A program made the position numbers and the translations under genes. Shown here piece after piece: positions 26,692-34,265 of a stretch of 64,000 nucleotides of DNA. The stretch comes from Micromonospora ferruginea (lineage in GTDB: Bacteria; Actinomycetota; Actinomycetes; Mycobacteriales; Micromonosporaceae). How positions within the stretch are numbered: the stretch's first letter is position 1; every line of letters starts with the position of its first letter. The DNA is taken from assembly GCF_013694245.2 (NCBI RefSeq), contig NZ_CP059322.2:5773001-5837000 (forward strand). The letters run 5' to 3'. The notes beneath the pieces were generated by a model. The model saw nothing but the letters and a program-made list of their open reading frames with translations. It was not told the DNA's origin and did not search any database.

Positions 26692-27019
26692 CGGACCCCC
26701 AGAACGTCTCGGTGAGCGGACGTCGCGTCCGCCTACCAGCGTCCCGCACCGGGGGCCGTACCGCCACACCTGGGCGCGGGTGGAGTTGCGGAGCTACCAT
26801 GGAAGGAGCGCATTGCCCTAGATCTGCGACGCTCCGACTGCCCACACCCGGTTGTCATCTGCTAGTCACGGAGCGTGCCCAAATCATCGACTTGACCTCC
26901 TGTCAAGCCGAAGAAATACCTCTCACAGGGCCCCTGAGCTGCGCCAACGGTCAGGACAGCGGTGAGACATCGGTGCCTGAGCGTGTTACCCTAGACACAG
27001 CGAAAGGGGTTTCGAACCT
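26692..27019. promoter_or_regulatory. intergenic region upstream of carD
   Basis: This 328-base divergent region holds no gene that I can see. An extended -10 (TGTTACCCT, hexamer 26987-26992) lies 27 bases before carD with no good -35. A perfect six-base palindrome, CTTGAC and GTCAAG (26891-26896 and 26902-26907), has a -35-like TTGAC on each strand and could serve both the carD gene and the minus-strand gene. Confidence 0.4.
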
Positions 27020-27505
27020 ATGGTTTTCAGTGTCGGCGAGACCGTTGTTTACCCCCACCACGGGGCCGCACTCATCGAGGCAATCGAGACTCGGGTCATC
27101 AAGGGCGAGCCGAGGGAATACCTCGTCCTGAGGGTCGCGCAGGGTGACCTGACGGTCCGGGTGCCCGCCGAGAACGCCGAGATCGTGGGTGTGCGCGAGG
27201 TGGTCGGCGAAGAGGGCCTGGGCAAGGTCTTCGACGTGCTCCGTGCACCGCACACCGAGGAGCCGACCAACTGGTCGCGGCGTTACAAGGCGAATCTGGA
27301 GAAGCTGGCCTCCGGCAATCCGCTGAAGGTGGCCGAGGTCGTCCGCGACCTGTGGCGCCGGGAGCGGGAGCGGGGCCTGTCGGCGGGCGAGAAGCGCATG
27401 CTCGCCAAGGCCCGTGACATCCTCGTGGGCGAGGTCGCGCTGGCCGAGAAGAGCACCAAGGACGAGGCGGAGACGTTGCTCGACAAGGTGCTGACCGAGG
27501 CCTGA
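27020..27505 (+). CDS. carD: CarD-family RNA polymerase-binding regulator
   Basis: CarD binds the RNA polymerase beta subunit and stabilises open complexes at rRNA and other promoters. The 161 residues show the N-terminal Tudor-like RNAP-interaction domain (VFSVGETVVYPHHGAALIEA, about 1-60) and a basic helical DNA-binding C-terminal domain (NWSRRYKANLEKL, then VVRDLWRRERERGLSAGEK). ATG 27020 follows GAAAGGGG. It is followed by ispD and ispF, the standard actinobacterial order. Confidence 0.97.
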   Translation: MVFSVGETVVYPHHGAALIEAIETRVIKGEPREYLVLRVAQGDLTVRVPAENAEIVGVREVVGEEGLGKVFDVLRAPHTEEPTNWSRRYKANLEKLASGNPLKVAEVVRDLWRRERERGLSAGEKRMLAKARDILVGEVALAEKSTKDEAETLLDKVLTEA

Positions 27506-27546
27506 TCCGCAACTCTGCCTCTACCCGCACCGCAGCGAACGAAACC

Positions 27547-27600
27547 GAGGACCGCGACGTGACCGCGCAGCTCAATCCGCGCGGTGACGTCGCGGTCCTC
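27547..27600 (+). promoter_or_regulatory. long hairpin enclosing the ispD start codon
   Basis: Outer arms GAGGACCGCGACGT (27547-27560) and ACGTCGCGGTCCTC (27587-27600) are perfectly complementary. After one G-G mismatch, inner arms ACCGCGC (27562-27568) and GCGCGGT (27579-27585) continue the stem around a ten-base loop. The GTG start of ispD (27559-27561) lies inside the stem and no free ribosome site is evident downstream. It may terminate carD transcripts, limit ispD translation, or both. Confidence 0.6.
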
Positions 27601-28254
27601 GTTCCTGCGGCCGGTGCCGGGGTACGCCTCGGCCCGGGCGGGCCGAAGGCGCTCCGACCACTCGCCGGCGAGCCGCTGCTGGTGCACGCCGTCCGCCGGA
27701 TCGCCGCCGCGCCCTCGGTGCACACGATCGTGGTGGCCGCGCCGGCCGCCGACGTCGAGTCGGTGCGGGCGCTGCTCGCGCCGGTGGCGCCGGTGACCGT
27801 GGTGCCGGGCGGCGCCGAGCGACAGGCGTCCGTGGCGGCGGCCCTCGCGGCCGTGCCCGCCGGCCCGGAGATCGTCCTGGTGCACGACGCCGCCCGGGCG
27901 CTCACCCCGCCCGAGCTGGTCGAGTCGGTGGCCGCGGCGGTCCGGGACGGGCACGACGCGGTGATCCCGGTCCTGCCGGTGGTCGACACGATCAAGGAGG
28001 TCGACGCCGTGGAGCGGGTGCTCGGCACGGTCGACCGGGCGGCGCTGCGGGCGGTGCAGACGCCCCAGGGCTTCCGCCGGCCGGTGCTGGCCGCCGCGCA
28101 CCGGGCGGCTGGGGATCCGCTCACCGACGACGCCGGCCTGGTGGAGAAGCAGGGTGTCGCGGTGGTCTGCGTACCCGGCTCGGAACTGGCCATGAAGATC
28201 ACCCGCCCGTTCGACCTCTCCCTGGCCGAACACCTCCTGACCATCACCCGCTGA
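27559..28254 (+). CDS. ispD: 2-C-methyl-D-erythritol 4-phosphate cytidylyltransferase
   Basis: IspD makes CDP-methylerythritol in the MEP route to isoprenoids. The 231 residues begin with the nucleotide-binding motif VPAAGAGVRLGPGGPKALRP near residue 16, then VPGGAERQASVAAAL, VHDAARALTPPEL and PVVDTIKEVD, all family hallmarks. The start is GTG 27559; its initiation region lies in a strong hairpin. The next gene, ispF, follows by 29 bases and acts two steps later in the same pathway. IspE is not in the window. Confidence 0.97.
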   Translation: MTAQLNPRGDVAVLVPAAGAGVRLGPGGPKALRPLAGEPLLVHAVRRIAAAPSVHTIVVAAPAADVESVRALLAPVAPVTVVPGGAERQASVAAALAAVPAGPEIVLVHDAARALTPPELVESVAAAVRDGHDAVIPVLPVVDTIKEVDAVERVLGTVDRAALRAVQTPQGFRRPVLAAAHRAAGDPLTDDAGLVEKQGVAVVCVPGSELAMKITRPFDLSLAEHLLTITR

Positions 28255-28283
28255 CCACCGGGGGCGGCGCGTACCCTCTGGTC

Positions 28284-28766
28284 ATGATCGTTCCTCGGGT
28301 GGCCGTCGGCACCGACGTGCACGCGTTCGCCGCCGGGCGGCCCTGCTGGGTCGCCGGCCTGCACTGGCCGGACCAGGACGGCCTGGCCGGCCACTCGGAC
28401 GCCGACGTGGTGTCGCACGCCGCCTGCAACGCGCTGCTCTCCGCCGCCGGCCTCGGTGACCTGGGCGCGAACTTCGGGGTGGACCAGCCGGAGTGGGCGG
28501 GCGCCTCCGGGGTGGCGCTGCTGACCGAATCGGCCCGCCGGGTGCGGGCGGCGGGCTTCGCGATCGGCAACGTCTCCGTCCAGGTGGTCGGCAACCGGCC
28601 CAAGATCGGGCCGCGCCGGGACGAGGCGCAGCGGGTGCTGTCCGAGGCGGTCGGCGCGCCGGTCACGGTGTCCGCGGCCACCACCGACGGCCTGGGCTTC
28701 CCCGGGCGCGGCGAGGGCTTGGCCGGCATCGCGGTGGCGCTGGTGTACGAGGCACCGGTGGACTGA
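28284..28766 (+). CDS. ispF: 2-C-methyl-D-erythritol 2,4-cyclodiphosphate synthase
   Basis: IspF cyclises CDP-methylerythritol phosphate in isoprenoid synthesis. The 160 residues carry the metal-binding GTDVHAF at the start, the HSDADVVSHAACNALL motif, GDLGANFG (in place of the usual DIG...FP) and a C-terminal TTDGLGFPGRGEGLAGIAV. ATG 28284 has a weak upstream site. cysS, the usual next gene in actinobacteria, is displaced to 62590. Confidence 0.96.
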   Translation: MIVPRVAVGTDVHAFAAGRPCWVAGLHWPDQDGLAGHSDADVVSHAACNALLSAAGLGDLGANFGVDQPEWAGASGVALLTESARRVRAAGFAIGNVSVQVVGNRPKIGPRRDEAQRVLSEAVGAPVTVSAATTDGLGFPGRGEGLAGIAVALVYEAPVD

Positions 28767-28793
28767 CGCGGCGGCCGGGGACCGACCGCCGCG
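28767..28793. terminator. bidirectional terminator after ispF
   Basis: Eight-base arms CGCGGCGG (28767-28774) and CCGCCGCG (28786-28793) begin immediately after the ispF stop and lie just before the convergent stop at 28800. They could end both transcripts. Confidence 0.5.
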
Positions 28794-28799
28794 CCGGGG

Positions 28800-29324
28800 T
28801 CAGTCGACGTCGGTGCAGACGTTGTGCGTGGTGCCGTGCAGCATCGTGATGGTCTTGTCGTAGGTGGGGGTGAACGCCACCCGGAACTGGCCGTCGACGA
28901 TCCACAGCCCCTTGGGCAGCGAACCGGCGTTCTCCCGGAAGCCGAGCAGCACCGGACCGGTGACGTACCAGGTCATCGACCCGTCGGGGTGGTAGACGAC
29001 GAGTGAGGTGCCGCTCGCGTCGGCCGTGGCGGTGGCCCCCGTCTCCAGGTTGGTCACCCGGTCGACGAGCGCGCCGGTGAACAACTCCCGCTTCGGGGAG
29101 CCGTCCGGATACGTGGCCAGCGTCAGTTTCCGCACCTCGTCCACGATCGGCTCCACCCGTACCGCGAACTCGCACCGGGCGCCGGCGGGCATCTCGAACG
29201 CCTCCTGGGGTGCCGGCACCCAGGCGCCCGGGGCGACGTCGGCGGCGGACGCCGTACCGGGAAGGGTCGCCACCACGGCGGCCACGACCGACGCCACCGC
29301 CACGCTCATCCTGCTGAACCGCAT
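28800..29324 (-). CDS. secreted protein of unknown function
   Basis: A 174-residue protein with a clear signal peptide (positively charged start, hydrophobic core, cleavage after GTASA near residue 27). The mature part of about 147 residues looks beta-rich, has two cysteines (ARCEFAV and HNVCTD) and contains SGTSLVVYHPDGSMTWYVTG. I do not recognise a named domain. ATG 29324 is chosen for the signal peptide; an ATG six codons into the frame is an alternative. It is divergent from the SARP-type regulator gene. Confidence 0.72.
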   Translation of the reverse strand: MRFSRMSVAVASVVAAVVATLPGTASAADVAPGAWVPAPQEAFEMPAGARCEFAVRVEPIVDEVRKLTLATYPDGSPKRELFTGALVDRVTNLETGATATADASGTSLVVYHPDGSMTWYVTGPVLLGFRENAGSLPKGLWIVDGQFRVAFTPTYDKTITMLHGTTHNVCTDVD

Positions 29325-29511
29325 GCTCACTCCATCCGTCCTGCTGATCAAGGGCGATCCCAGCCTCACCGCGGCGGCTCACCACCGGCTCACCACCGAG
29401 GCGGCGGCACCGGGCCGCCCGACCCGCGCCACCGGCCCTCGGTGGGGCCGTCCGACCACGCGCTCACCGCCGACGACAACCGCGCGCCCCGGCCGACTCG
29501 TCCTGATCGGT

Positions 29512-30864
29512 ATGGACTTCCGCCTGCTCGGACCGTTCGAGGCGCGCCACGAGGGCCGGACCGTCGAGGTCGGCAGCCGCCGGCAGGAGCGTTGCCTGCT
29601 CGGGCTGCTGCTGCTCGACCCGGGTCGGGTGGTGCCGACCGACCGTCTCATCGACCTGCTCTGGAACGGCCGGCCGCCGGCCTCGGCGCGCGGCGCGGTG
29701 CAGACGTACATCGGGCGGTTGCGGGGAGCGCTGCACCCGTACGGGGTGCGGATCGACACCAGGGGCGAGGGCTATCTCGTCGACGTCACCGGGCACCACG
29801 TCGACGTCGACGAGTTCGGCGAGCTGGTTCGGGCGGCAGGCGCCGTCGCCGATCCCGCCGAGCGGGTGCGGTTGCTGGACCGAGGGCTCGCCCTCTGGCG
29901 GGGCCCGCTGCTCGCCGACGCGGCGGACGGCGAACTACGGGACCGGTTGCGCGGCACGGTCGAGGAGTTGCGGCTGGTCGCGGTGGAGTTGCGCGCCGAG
30001 GCGCAGCTCGCGCTGGGCCGGCACACCCGGGTGATCGCCGAGCTGATGCCGCTGGCGACCCGGCACCCGTCCCGGGAGCAGCTCCTGGTGGTGCTGATGA
30101 CCGCCCTGTACCGGGGTGGTCGGCGGGCCGAGGCGCTGGGGCTCTACCGCACCACCCGGGACCTGCTCGCGACGGACTTCGGCGTCGAGCCGGGACCGCG
30201 GCTGCGCGAGGTGCACCGCCGGGTGGTGGCCGGCGACGACCGGCTCGACCGGGTCGGCCGACCGATGTACGAGGTGCGGGTCCGCGACGAGAGCCTGCCG
30301 TGGAGCGTCGGCGGCCACCCCGCGCTGGACTTCTGCAACACGCTCGCCGGGTGGGGCGCCGCGTCTCCGCTGCCCGGGGCCGAGTGGCTGCGCGGCTACC
30401 GGACGCTGGCCGTCTGGGCGGGACACGCCGGGTTGACCGACGAGGTGGCGGTGAACCGGCTGTTGCACCTCGCGCGCCGCGACCCGGACACGGCGGAGCG
30501 GGTGCTCGCCGAGGCCCGTACGCTCCGGGCCGACCTCCGCGCCTGCCTGGTCGATCCGGCGGACCGTCGGGCCTTCGACGCGGTCGCCCGGGCCGCCGAG
30601 GTGGCCGCCCGGACGCTGGTGTTCCGACGCGAGGGGGACGGGCGCGGTCGCTGGTGGATCGATCTCGCCGCCGGGCTGCGGCTGCCCCTGCACGCCGCCG
30701 CGTTCAGCGGCGCCCAACTGCTCGCCGATCCGAGCCGGCTCACGGTCCGGGCCTGCCCGGACGAGCGCTGCGGGTGGCTGTTCCTCGACGGGAGCGGCCT
30801 GCGGCGGTGGTGCAGCCTGGGCACCTGCGGGGGCCGGGCCGGCACGCCCTGCCGCGGCGCCTGA
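29512..30864 (+). CDS. SARP/BTAD regulator fused to an ABATE-CGNR module
   Basis: A 450-residue regulator with two normally separate parts. Residues 1-240 are a SARP: a winged-helix DNA-binding domain (RLLGPFEARHEGRTVEVG, then LIDLLWNGRPPASARGAVQTY) and a BTAD helical domain (ELMPLATRHPSREQLLVVLM, then DFGVEPGPRLREVH). Residues about 262-445 are an ABATE-like ligand domain (VGGHPALDFCNTLAGW) ending in a CGNR zinc finger (ACPDERCGWLFLD, then WCSLGTCGGR) in which the name motif reads CGGR. With two potential DNA-binding ends it may bridge sites. ATG 29512 has no strong ribosome site. Confidence 0.85.
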   Translation: MDFRLLGPFEARHEGRTVEVGSRRQERCLLGLLLLDPGRVVPTDRLIDLLWNGRPPASARGAVQTYIGRLRGALHPYGVRIDTRGEGYLVDVTGHHVDVDEFGELVRAAGAVADPAERVRLLDRGLALWRGPLLADAADGELRDRLRGTVEELRLVAVELRAEAQLALGRHTRVIAELMPLATRHPSREQLLVVLMTALYRGGRRAEALGLYRTTRDLLATDFGVEPGPRLREVHRRVVAGDDRLDRVGRPMYEVRVRDESLPWSVGGHPALDFCNTLAGWGAASPLPGAEWLRGYRTLAVWAGHAGLTDEVAVNRLLHLARRDPDTAERVLAEARTLRADLRACLVDPADRRAFDAVARAAEVAARTLVFRREGDGRGRWWIDLAAGLRLPLHAAAFSGAQLLADPSRLTVRACPDERCGWLFLDGSGLRRWCSLGTCGGRAGTPCRGA

Positions 30865-30904
30865 CCGTGGCCGGGCGACGCGCCGGGCGGCTACGCTCGC
30901 CGGG

Positions 30905-31903
30905 ATGCCGAGTGACGCCGCCCCCGACCAGTCCGCCGCCGACGGTTTCCTGCAGCGCGCCCACCTCCTCGCCGAGCTGGGCCGCTACGACGAGGGGATC
31001 GGCGAGCTGACCGCGTTGATCGCGGCCGAGCCCGCGCACGTCGAGGCGCTGACCATGCTGGCCCGGATGCAGCTCGCCGCCGGCCACCCCGCCGAGGCAC
31101 TTACCACCGCCGAGACGGCCGTGGCAGCCGCTCCGGGCACCCTGCCGGCGCTCGTGGCACGCGGGCTCGCGCAGCTCGACCTGGAGCGCTGGAAGGCCGC
31201 CGCGGGCACCGCCGAGGAGATCCTGGCGCTCGGCCCCGCCGACGCGTACGCGCAACGCAGCGCCGCCGCGATCCTCTCCGCCGCGCGCAACGGGCAGCCG
31301 GCGCTGGACGCGGCCTGGCGGGGGGTCGAGCTGGCCCCGGACGAGCCGGAGGGGCATCTGGTGCTCGGCCTGGTCGCGGTCCGGCTGGAGCTGTTCGACC
31401 TGGCCGAGCGGGCCTACCGGGAGGCGTTGCGGCTGGACCCGGAGCTGGCCGGGGCGGGACAGGACCCGGGGGTGGCCCGGCTGGAGCGGCGCCGCTACGC
31501 GGAGACGCTGGAGCGCCTGACCGACGCGGCCGACATCTCCCCGACCGGCCCCGATCCGGGGCGGACCGCCGACGCCGGCCTGCGCCGGCTGGTGCTGTCC
31601 GCCGCCGGGTGGTCGCTGGTGCTCACCGTGCTGGTCGCCGCGCTGGCGCCGACCGCGCCCGGTGCGTCCCGGCTGCTGGCCGTGCTGGCGGCGGTCGGGG
31701 TCGGGCTGCTGGCCGGCCTGCCGGCGTCGCGGCTGCCCGGCGCGCGCGACGCGATGTCGCGCGGACTGTCCCCGGCCGTCTACGCGGTGGCCGCCGCGCC
31801 GCTGCTGTTGGCGGTGTACGCCCTGGTCGGCGGCCCGTGGCCGTTGGTGGGTGCGATCACTGCCACGGTGGTCGCCGGATTCACCGTCTTCCGCCGGGGG
31901 TAG
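30905..31903 (+). CDS. TPR-repeat membrane protein
   Basis: A 332-residue protein. Residues about 15-200 form four to five tetratricopeptide repeats (AHLLAELGRYDEGIGELTAL, then RAYREALRLDPELAGAG) and the C-terminal 110 residues form about four membrane helices (VLSAAGWSLVLTVLVAAL and so on). It probably scaffolds partners at the inner face of the membrane. No enzyme motif is seen. It ends nine bases before the alcohol dehydrogenase gene, so the two may share a transcript. ATG 30905 is the start. Confidence 0.8.
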   Translation: MPSDAAPDQSAADGFLQRAHLLAELGRYDEGIGELTALIAAEPAHVEALTMLARMQLAAGHPAEALTTAETAVAAAPGTLPALVARGLAQLDLERWKAAAGTAEEILALGPADAYAQRSAAAILSAARNGQPALDAAWRGVELAPDEPEGHLVLGLVAVRLELFDLAERAYREALRLDPELAGAGQDPGVARLERRRYAETLERLTDAADISPTGPDPGRTADAGLRRLVLSAAGWSLVLTVLVAALAPTAPGASRLLAVLAAVGVGLLAGLPASRLPGARDAMSRGLSPAVYAVAAAPLLLAVYALVGGPWPLVGAITATVVAGFTVFRRG

Positions 31904-31912
31904 AAAAATCGG

Positions 31913-32953
31913 ATGCTGACCGTCAACGCCTACGCGGCGACGTCCGCGTCCGAACCTCTCGCGCCGACCACCATCGAGCGGCGGGACCTCGCACCGGACG
32001 ACGTCCTCATCGACATCAAGTTCGCCGGCATCTGCCACTCCGACATCCACACCGCGCGCAGCGAGTGGGGCCCGACCACCTACCCGATCGTCGTCGGCCA
32101 CGAGATCGCCGGCGTGGTGCGGGAGGTCGGCTCCGCGGTGACGAAGTTCGCCGTCGGTGACCGGGTCGGCGTCGGCTGCATGGTCGACTCCTGCCGGGAG
32201 TGCGACAACTGCCGCAGGGGCCTGGAGCAGTACTGCCTCAAGGGCAACATCGGCACGTACGGGGCGGTCGGCCGGGACGGCGAGCCGACCCAGGGCGGCT
32301 ACTCGCAGGCGATCGTGGTCACCGAGGACTTCGTGCTGCGGATCCCGGACGGCATCGAGCTGGACGCCGCCGCGCCGCTGCTCTGCGCCGGCATCACCAC
32401 CTACTCGCCGCTGCGGCACTGGAACGCCGGGCCGGGCCGCAAGGTGGCCGTGATCGGCATGGGCGGCCTCGGGCACATGGCCGTCAAGCTGGCCCACGCC
32501 ATGGGCGCCGAGGTGACCGTGCTGTCCCAGTCGCTGAAGAAGCGGGAGGACGGGCTGCGGCTCGGCGCCGACCACTACTTCGCCACCTCGGACGAGACGA
32601 CGTTCACCGACCTGGCCGGCTCGTTCGACCTGATCGTCAACACCGTCAGCGCCGTCATCGACCTGGACGCCTACCTGGGGCTGCTGGCCGTGGACGGGAC
32701 GCTCGTCAACGTGGGCGCGCCGGAGCACCCGCTGTCGGTGCGCGCGTTCTCGCTGATCCCGGCCCGGCGGTCGTTCGCCGGCTCGATGATCGGCGGCATC
32801 GCCGAGACCCAGGAGATGCTCGACTTCTGCGCCGAGCACGGGCTGGGCGCGGAGATCGAGGTGATCGGCGCCGAGAAGATCAACGAGGCGTACGAGCGGG
32901 TGCTCGCCTCCGACGTGCGCTACCGCTTCGTCATCGACGCGTCGACGTTCTGA
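31913..32953 (+). CDS. zinc-dependent NAD(P) alcohol dehydrogenase, YahK/AdhC type
   Basis: A 346-residue medium-chain dehydrogenase. Catalytic zinc ligands are in GICHSDIHTARSEWG and GHEIAGVV, the structural zinc loop has four Cys (CMVDSCRECDNCRRGLEQYC) and the cofactor site reads VIGMGGLGHMAVKLAHAMG. The sequence resembles cinnamyl-alcohol/aldehyde reductases that use NADPH. It stands next to the hmgA region, but a role in aromatic metabolism is only positional. A strong terminator follows. Confidence 0.93.
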   Translation: MLTVNAYAATSASEPLAPTTIERRDLAPDDVLIDIKFAGICHSDIHTARSEWGPTTYPIVVGHEIAGVVREVGSAVTKFAVGDRVGVGCMVDSCRECDNCRRGLEQYCLKGNIGTYGAVGRDGEPTQGGYSQAIVVTEDFVLRIPDGIELDAAAPLLCAGITTYSPLRHWNAGPGRKVAVIGMGGLGHMAVKLAHAMGAEVTVLSQSLKKREDGLRLGADHYFATSDETTFTDLAGSFDLIVNTVSAVIDLDAYLGLLAVDGTLVNVGAPEHPLSVRAFSLIPARRSFAGSMIGGIAETQEMLDFCAEHGLGAEIEVIGAEKINEAYERVLASDVRYRFVIDASTF

Positions 32954-32967
32954 CGACCGACGCACGA

Positions 32968-32995
32968 AAGGGGGCCGCGTCCGCGCGGCCCCCTT
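32968..32995. terminator. bidirectional terminator between adh and hmgA
   Basis: Perfect 12-base arms AAGGGGGCCGCG (32968-32979) and CGCGGCCCCCTT (32984-32995) close a four-base TCCG loop between two convergent stops. It has A on one side and T on the other, so it can work on both strands. Confidence 0.85.
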
Positions 32996-33005
32996 CCGTC
33001 GTACG

Positions 33006-34172
33006 TCAGGGCTTGCGCGCCCAGGTCCAGGCGTAGCCGTCGTCCTCGCAGGCGGTGCCCGCGTCGCAGAGGTCCAGCGGGCGGAACGTGTCCACCATGA
33101 CCGCCAGCTCGTCGAAGAAGTCCGCCCCGATGGAGCGCTCGGCAGCGCCCGGCTGGGGGCCGTGGGTGAAGCCGGACGGGTGCAGCGAGATCGAGCCCTG
33201 CTCGATGCCGGAGCCGCGCCGGGCCTCGTAGTTGCCGCCGGTGTAGAACAGCATCTCGTCGGAGTCGACGTTGTGGTGGTTGTACGGCACCGGGATGGCG
33301 GCCGGGTGGTAGTCCACCTTGCGCGGCACGAACGAGCAGATCACGAAGTTCGGGCCCTGGAACGTCTGGTGCACCGGCGGCGGCTGGTGGATCCGCCCGG
33401 TGATCGGCTCGAAGTCGTGGATGGAGAACGCCCACGGGTACAGGTGCCCGTCCCAGCCGACCACGTCGAACGGGTGGTTCGCGTAGACGTACCTCGTCCA
33501 ACCGCGGCGGTGCCGCACGAGCACCTCGACCTCTTCGCCGTCGACGAGCAGCGGGGTGTCCGGCCCCCGGACGTCGCGCTCGCAGTAGGGCGAGTGCTCC
33601 AGGAACTGCCCGCGGACGGAGAGGTAGCGCTTGGGTGGCCCGATGTGCCCGGCCGCCTCGACGGCGAGCAGCCGGGTCGGCTCGTCGCCGGTGGGCACCA
33701 GGCGGTGGATGGTCGAGGTGGGGATGACCACGTAGTCGCCGGCCACCGCGTCGAGCACGCCGAACGGCGACTCCACCCGCATCGAGCCGGACTCCAGGTA
33801 GAGGCAGTGGTCGCCGGTGGCGTCGCGGAACAGCGGCGAGGGCCGGTCGGCCAGCACGTACGCGATCCGGACGTCGTCGTTGGCGAGCAGGTACTGCCGG
33901 CCGAGCACCGGGTCGGCGCCGGTGCCGTCGAGCTTGTGGGTGCGCAGGTGGCGCGGCTTGAGCGGCAGGTTCGGCACCCGCGTCACGGTGGGCGGGGCGA
34001 ACTCCTCGGCGGCGAGGATCGCGGTCGGCGCGTGGCGGTGGTAGAGCAGTGACGAGTCGGAGGAGAAGCCCTCCTGGCCGACCAGCTCCTCCGCGTAGAG
34101 CGTGCCGTCCGGCTGCCGGAACTGGGTGTGGCGCTTGCGCGGCACCTCGCCCACGCTGCGGTAGTAGGGCAT
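33006..34172 (-). CDS. hmgA: homogentisate 1,2-dioxygenase
   Basis: HmgA opens the ring of homogentisate to maleylacetoacetate, a central step of tyrosine breakdown. The 388 residues match the shorter bacterial form with cupin motifs: HCLYLESGSMRVESPFGV, VIPTSTIHRLVPTGD, and the iron-site region YHPAAIPVPYNHHNVDSDEM, then SISLHPSGFTHGPQPGA. ATG 34172 follows GGGAGG. It is divergent from the unknown gene and fahA, with a 19-base palindrome in the shared 93-base promoter region. Confidence 0.95.
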   Translation of the reverse strand: MPYYRSVGEVPRKRHTQFRQPDGTLYAEELVGQEGFSSDSSLLYHRHAPTAILAAEEFAPPTVTRVPNLPLKPRHLRTHKLDGTGADPVLGRQYLLANDDVRIAYVLADRPSPLFRDATGDHCLYLESGSMRVESPFGVLDAVAGDYVVIPTSTIHRLVPTGDEPTRLLAVEAAGHIGPPKRYLSVRGQFLEHSPYCERDVRGPDTPLLVDGEEVEVLVRHRRGWTRYVYANHPFDVVGWDGHLYPWAFSIHDFEPITGRIHQPPPVHQTFQGPNFVICSFVPRKVDYHPAAIPVPYNHHNVDSDEMLFYTGGNYEARRGSGIEQGSISLHPSGFTHGPQPGAAERSIGADFFDELAVMVDTFRPLDLCDAGTACEDDGYAWTWARKP

Positions 34173-34206
34173 CTCGCCTCCCGTTATGTCCCGTCTCCGG
34201 CCGGTG

Positions 34207-34225
34207 GCGTCCGATAATCGGACGC
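34207..34225. promoter_or_regulatory. 19-bp palindromic operator between hmgA and the fahA operon
   Basis: GCGTCCGATAATCGGACGC is a perfect palindrome with nine-base arms around a single A. It lies 35 bases before the hmgA start and abuts the -35 of the plus-strand promoter at 34228. The size and position suit a dimeric repressor or activator controlling both directions; no regulator gene is adjacent. Confidence 0.65.
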
Positions 34226-34227
34226 TG

Positions 34228-34257
34228 TTGTCCGTTCCTCGTAGCGTCCCGTACATT
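34228..34257 (+). promoter_or_regulatory. promoter of the fahA operon, predicted leaderless
   Basis: TTGTCC (34228-34233) and TACATT (34252-34257) are spaced by 18 bases. Transcription would start about 34264-34266, on or next to the GTG at 34266. No ribosome site precedes that codon, which fits a leaderless mRNA. Confidence 0.55.
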
Positions 34258-34265
34258 CTTGTCTC

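Noticed and set aside
26828..26877. ACGCTCCG and CGGAGCGT inverted repeat in the carD upstream region
   Set aside because: Eight-base arms with more than 30 bases between are weak in GC-rich DNA and do not align with a promoter.
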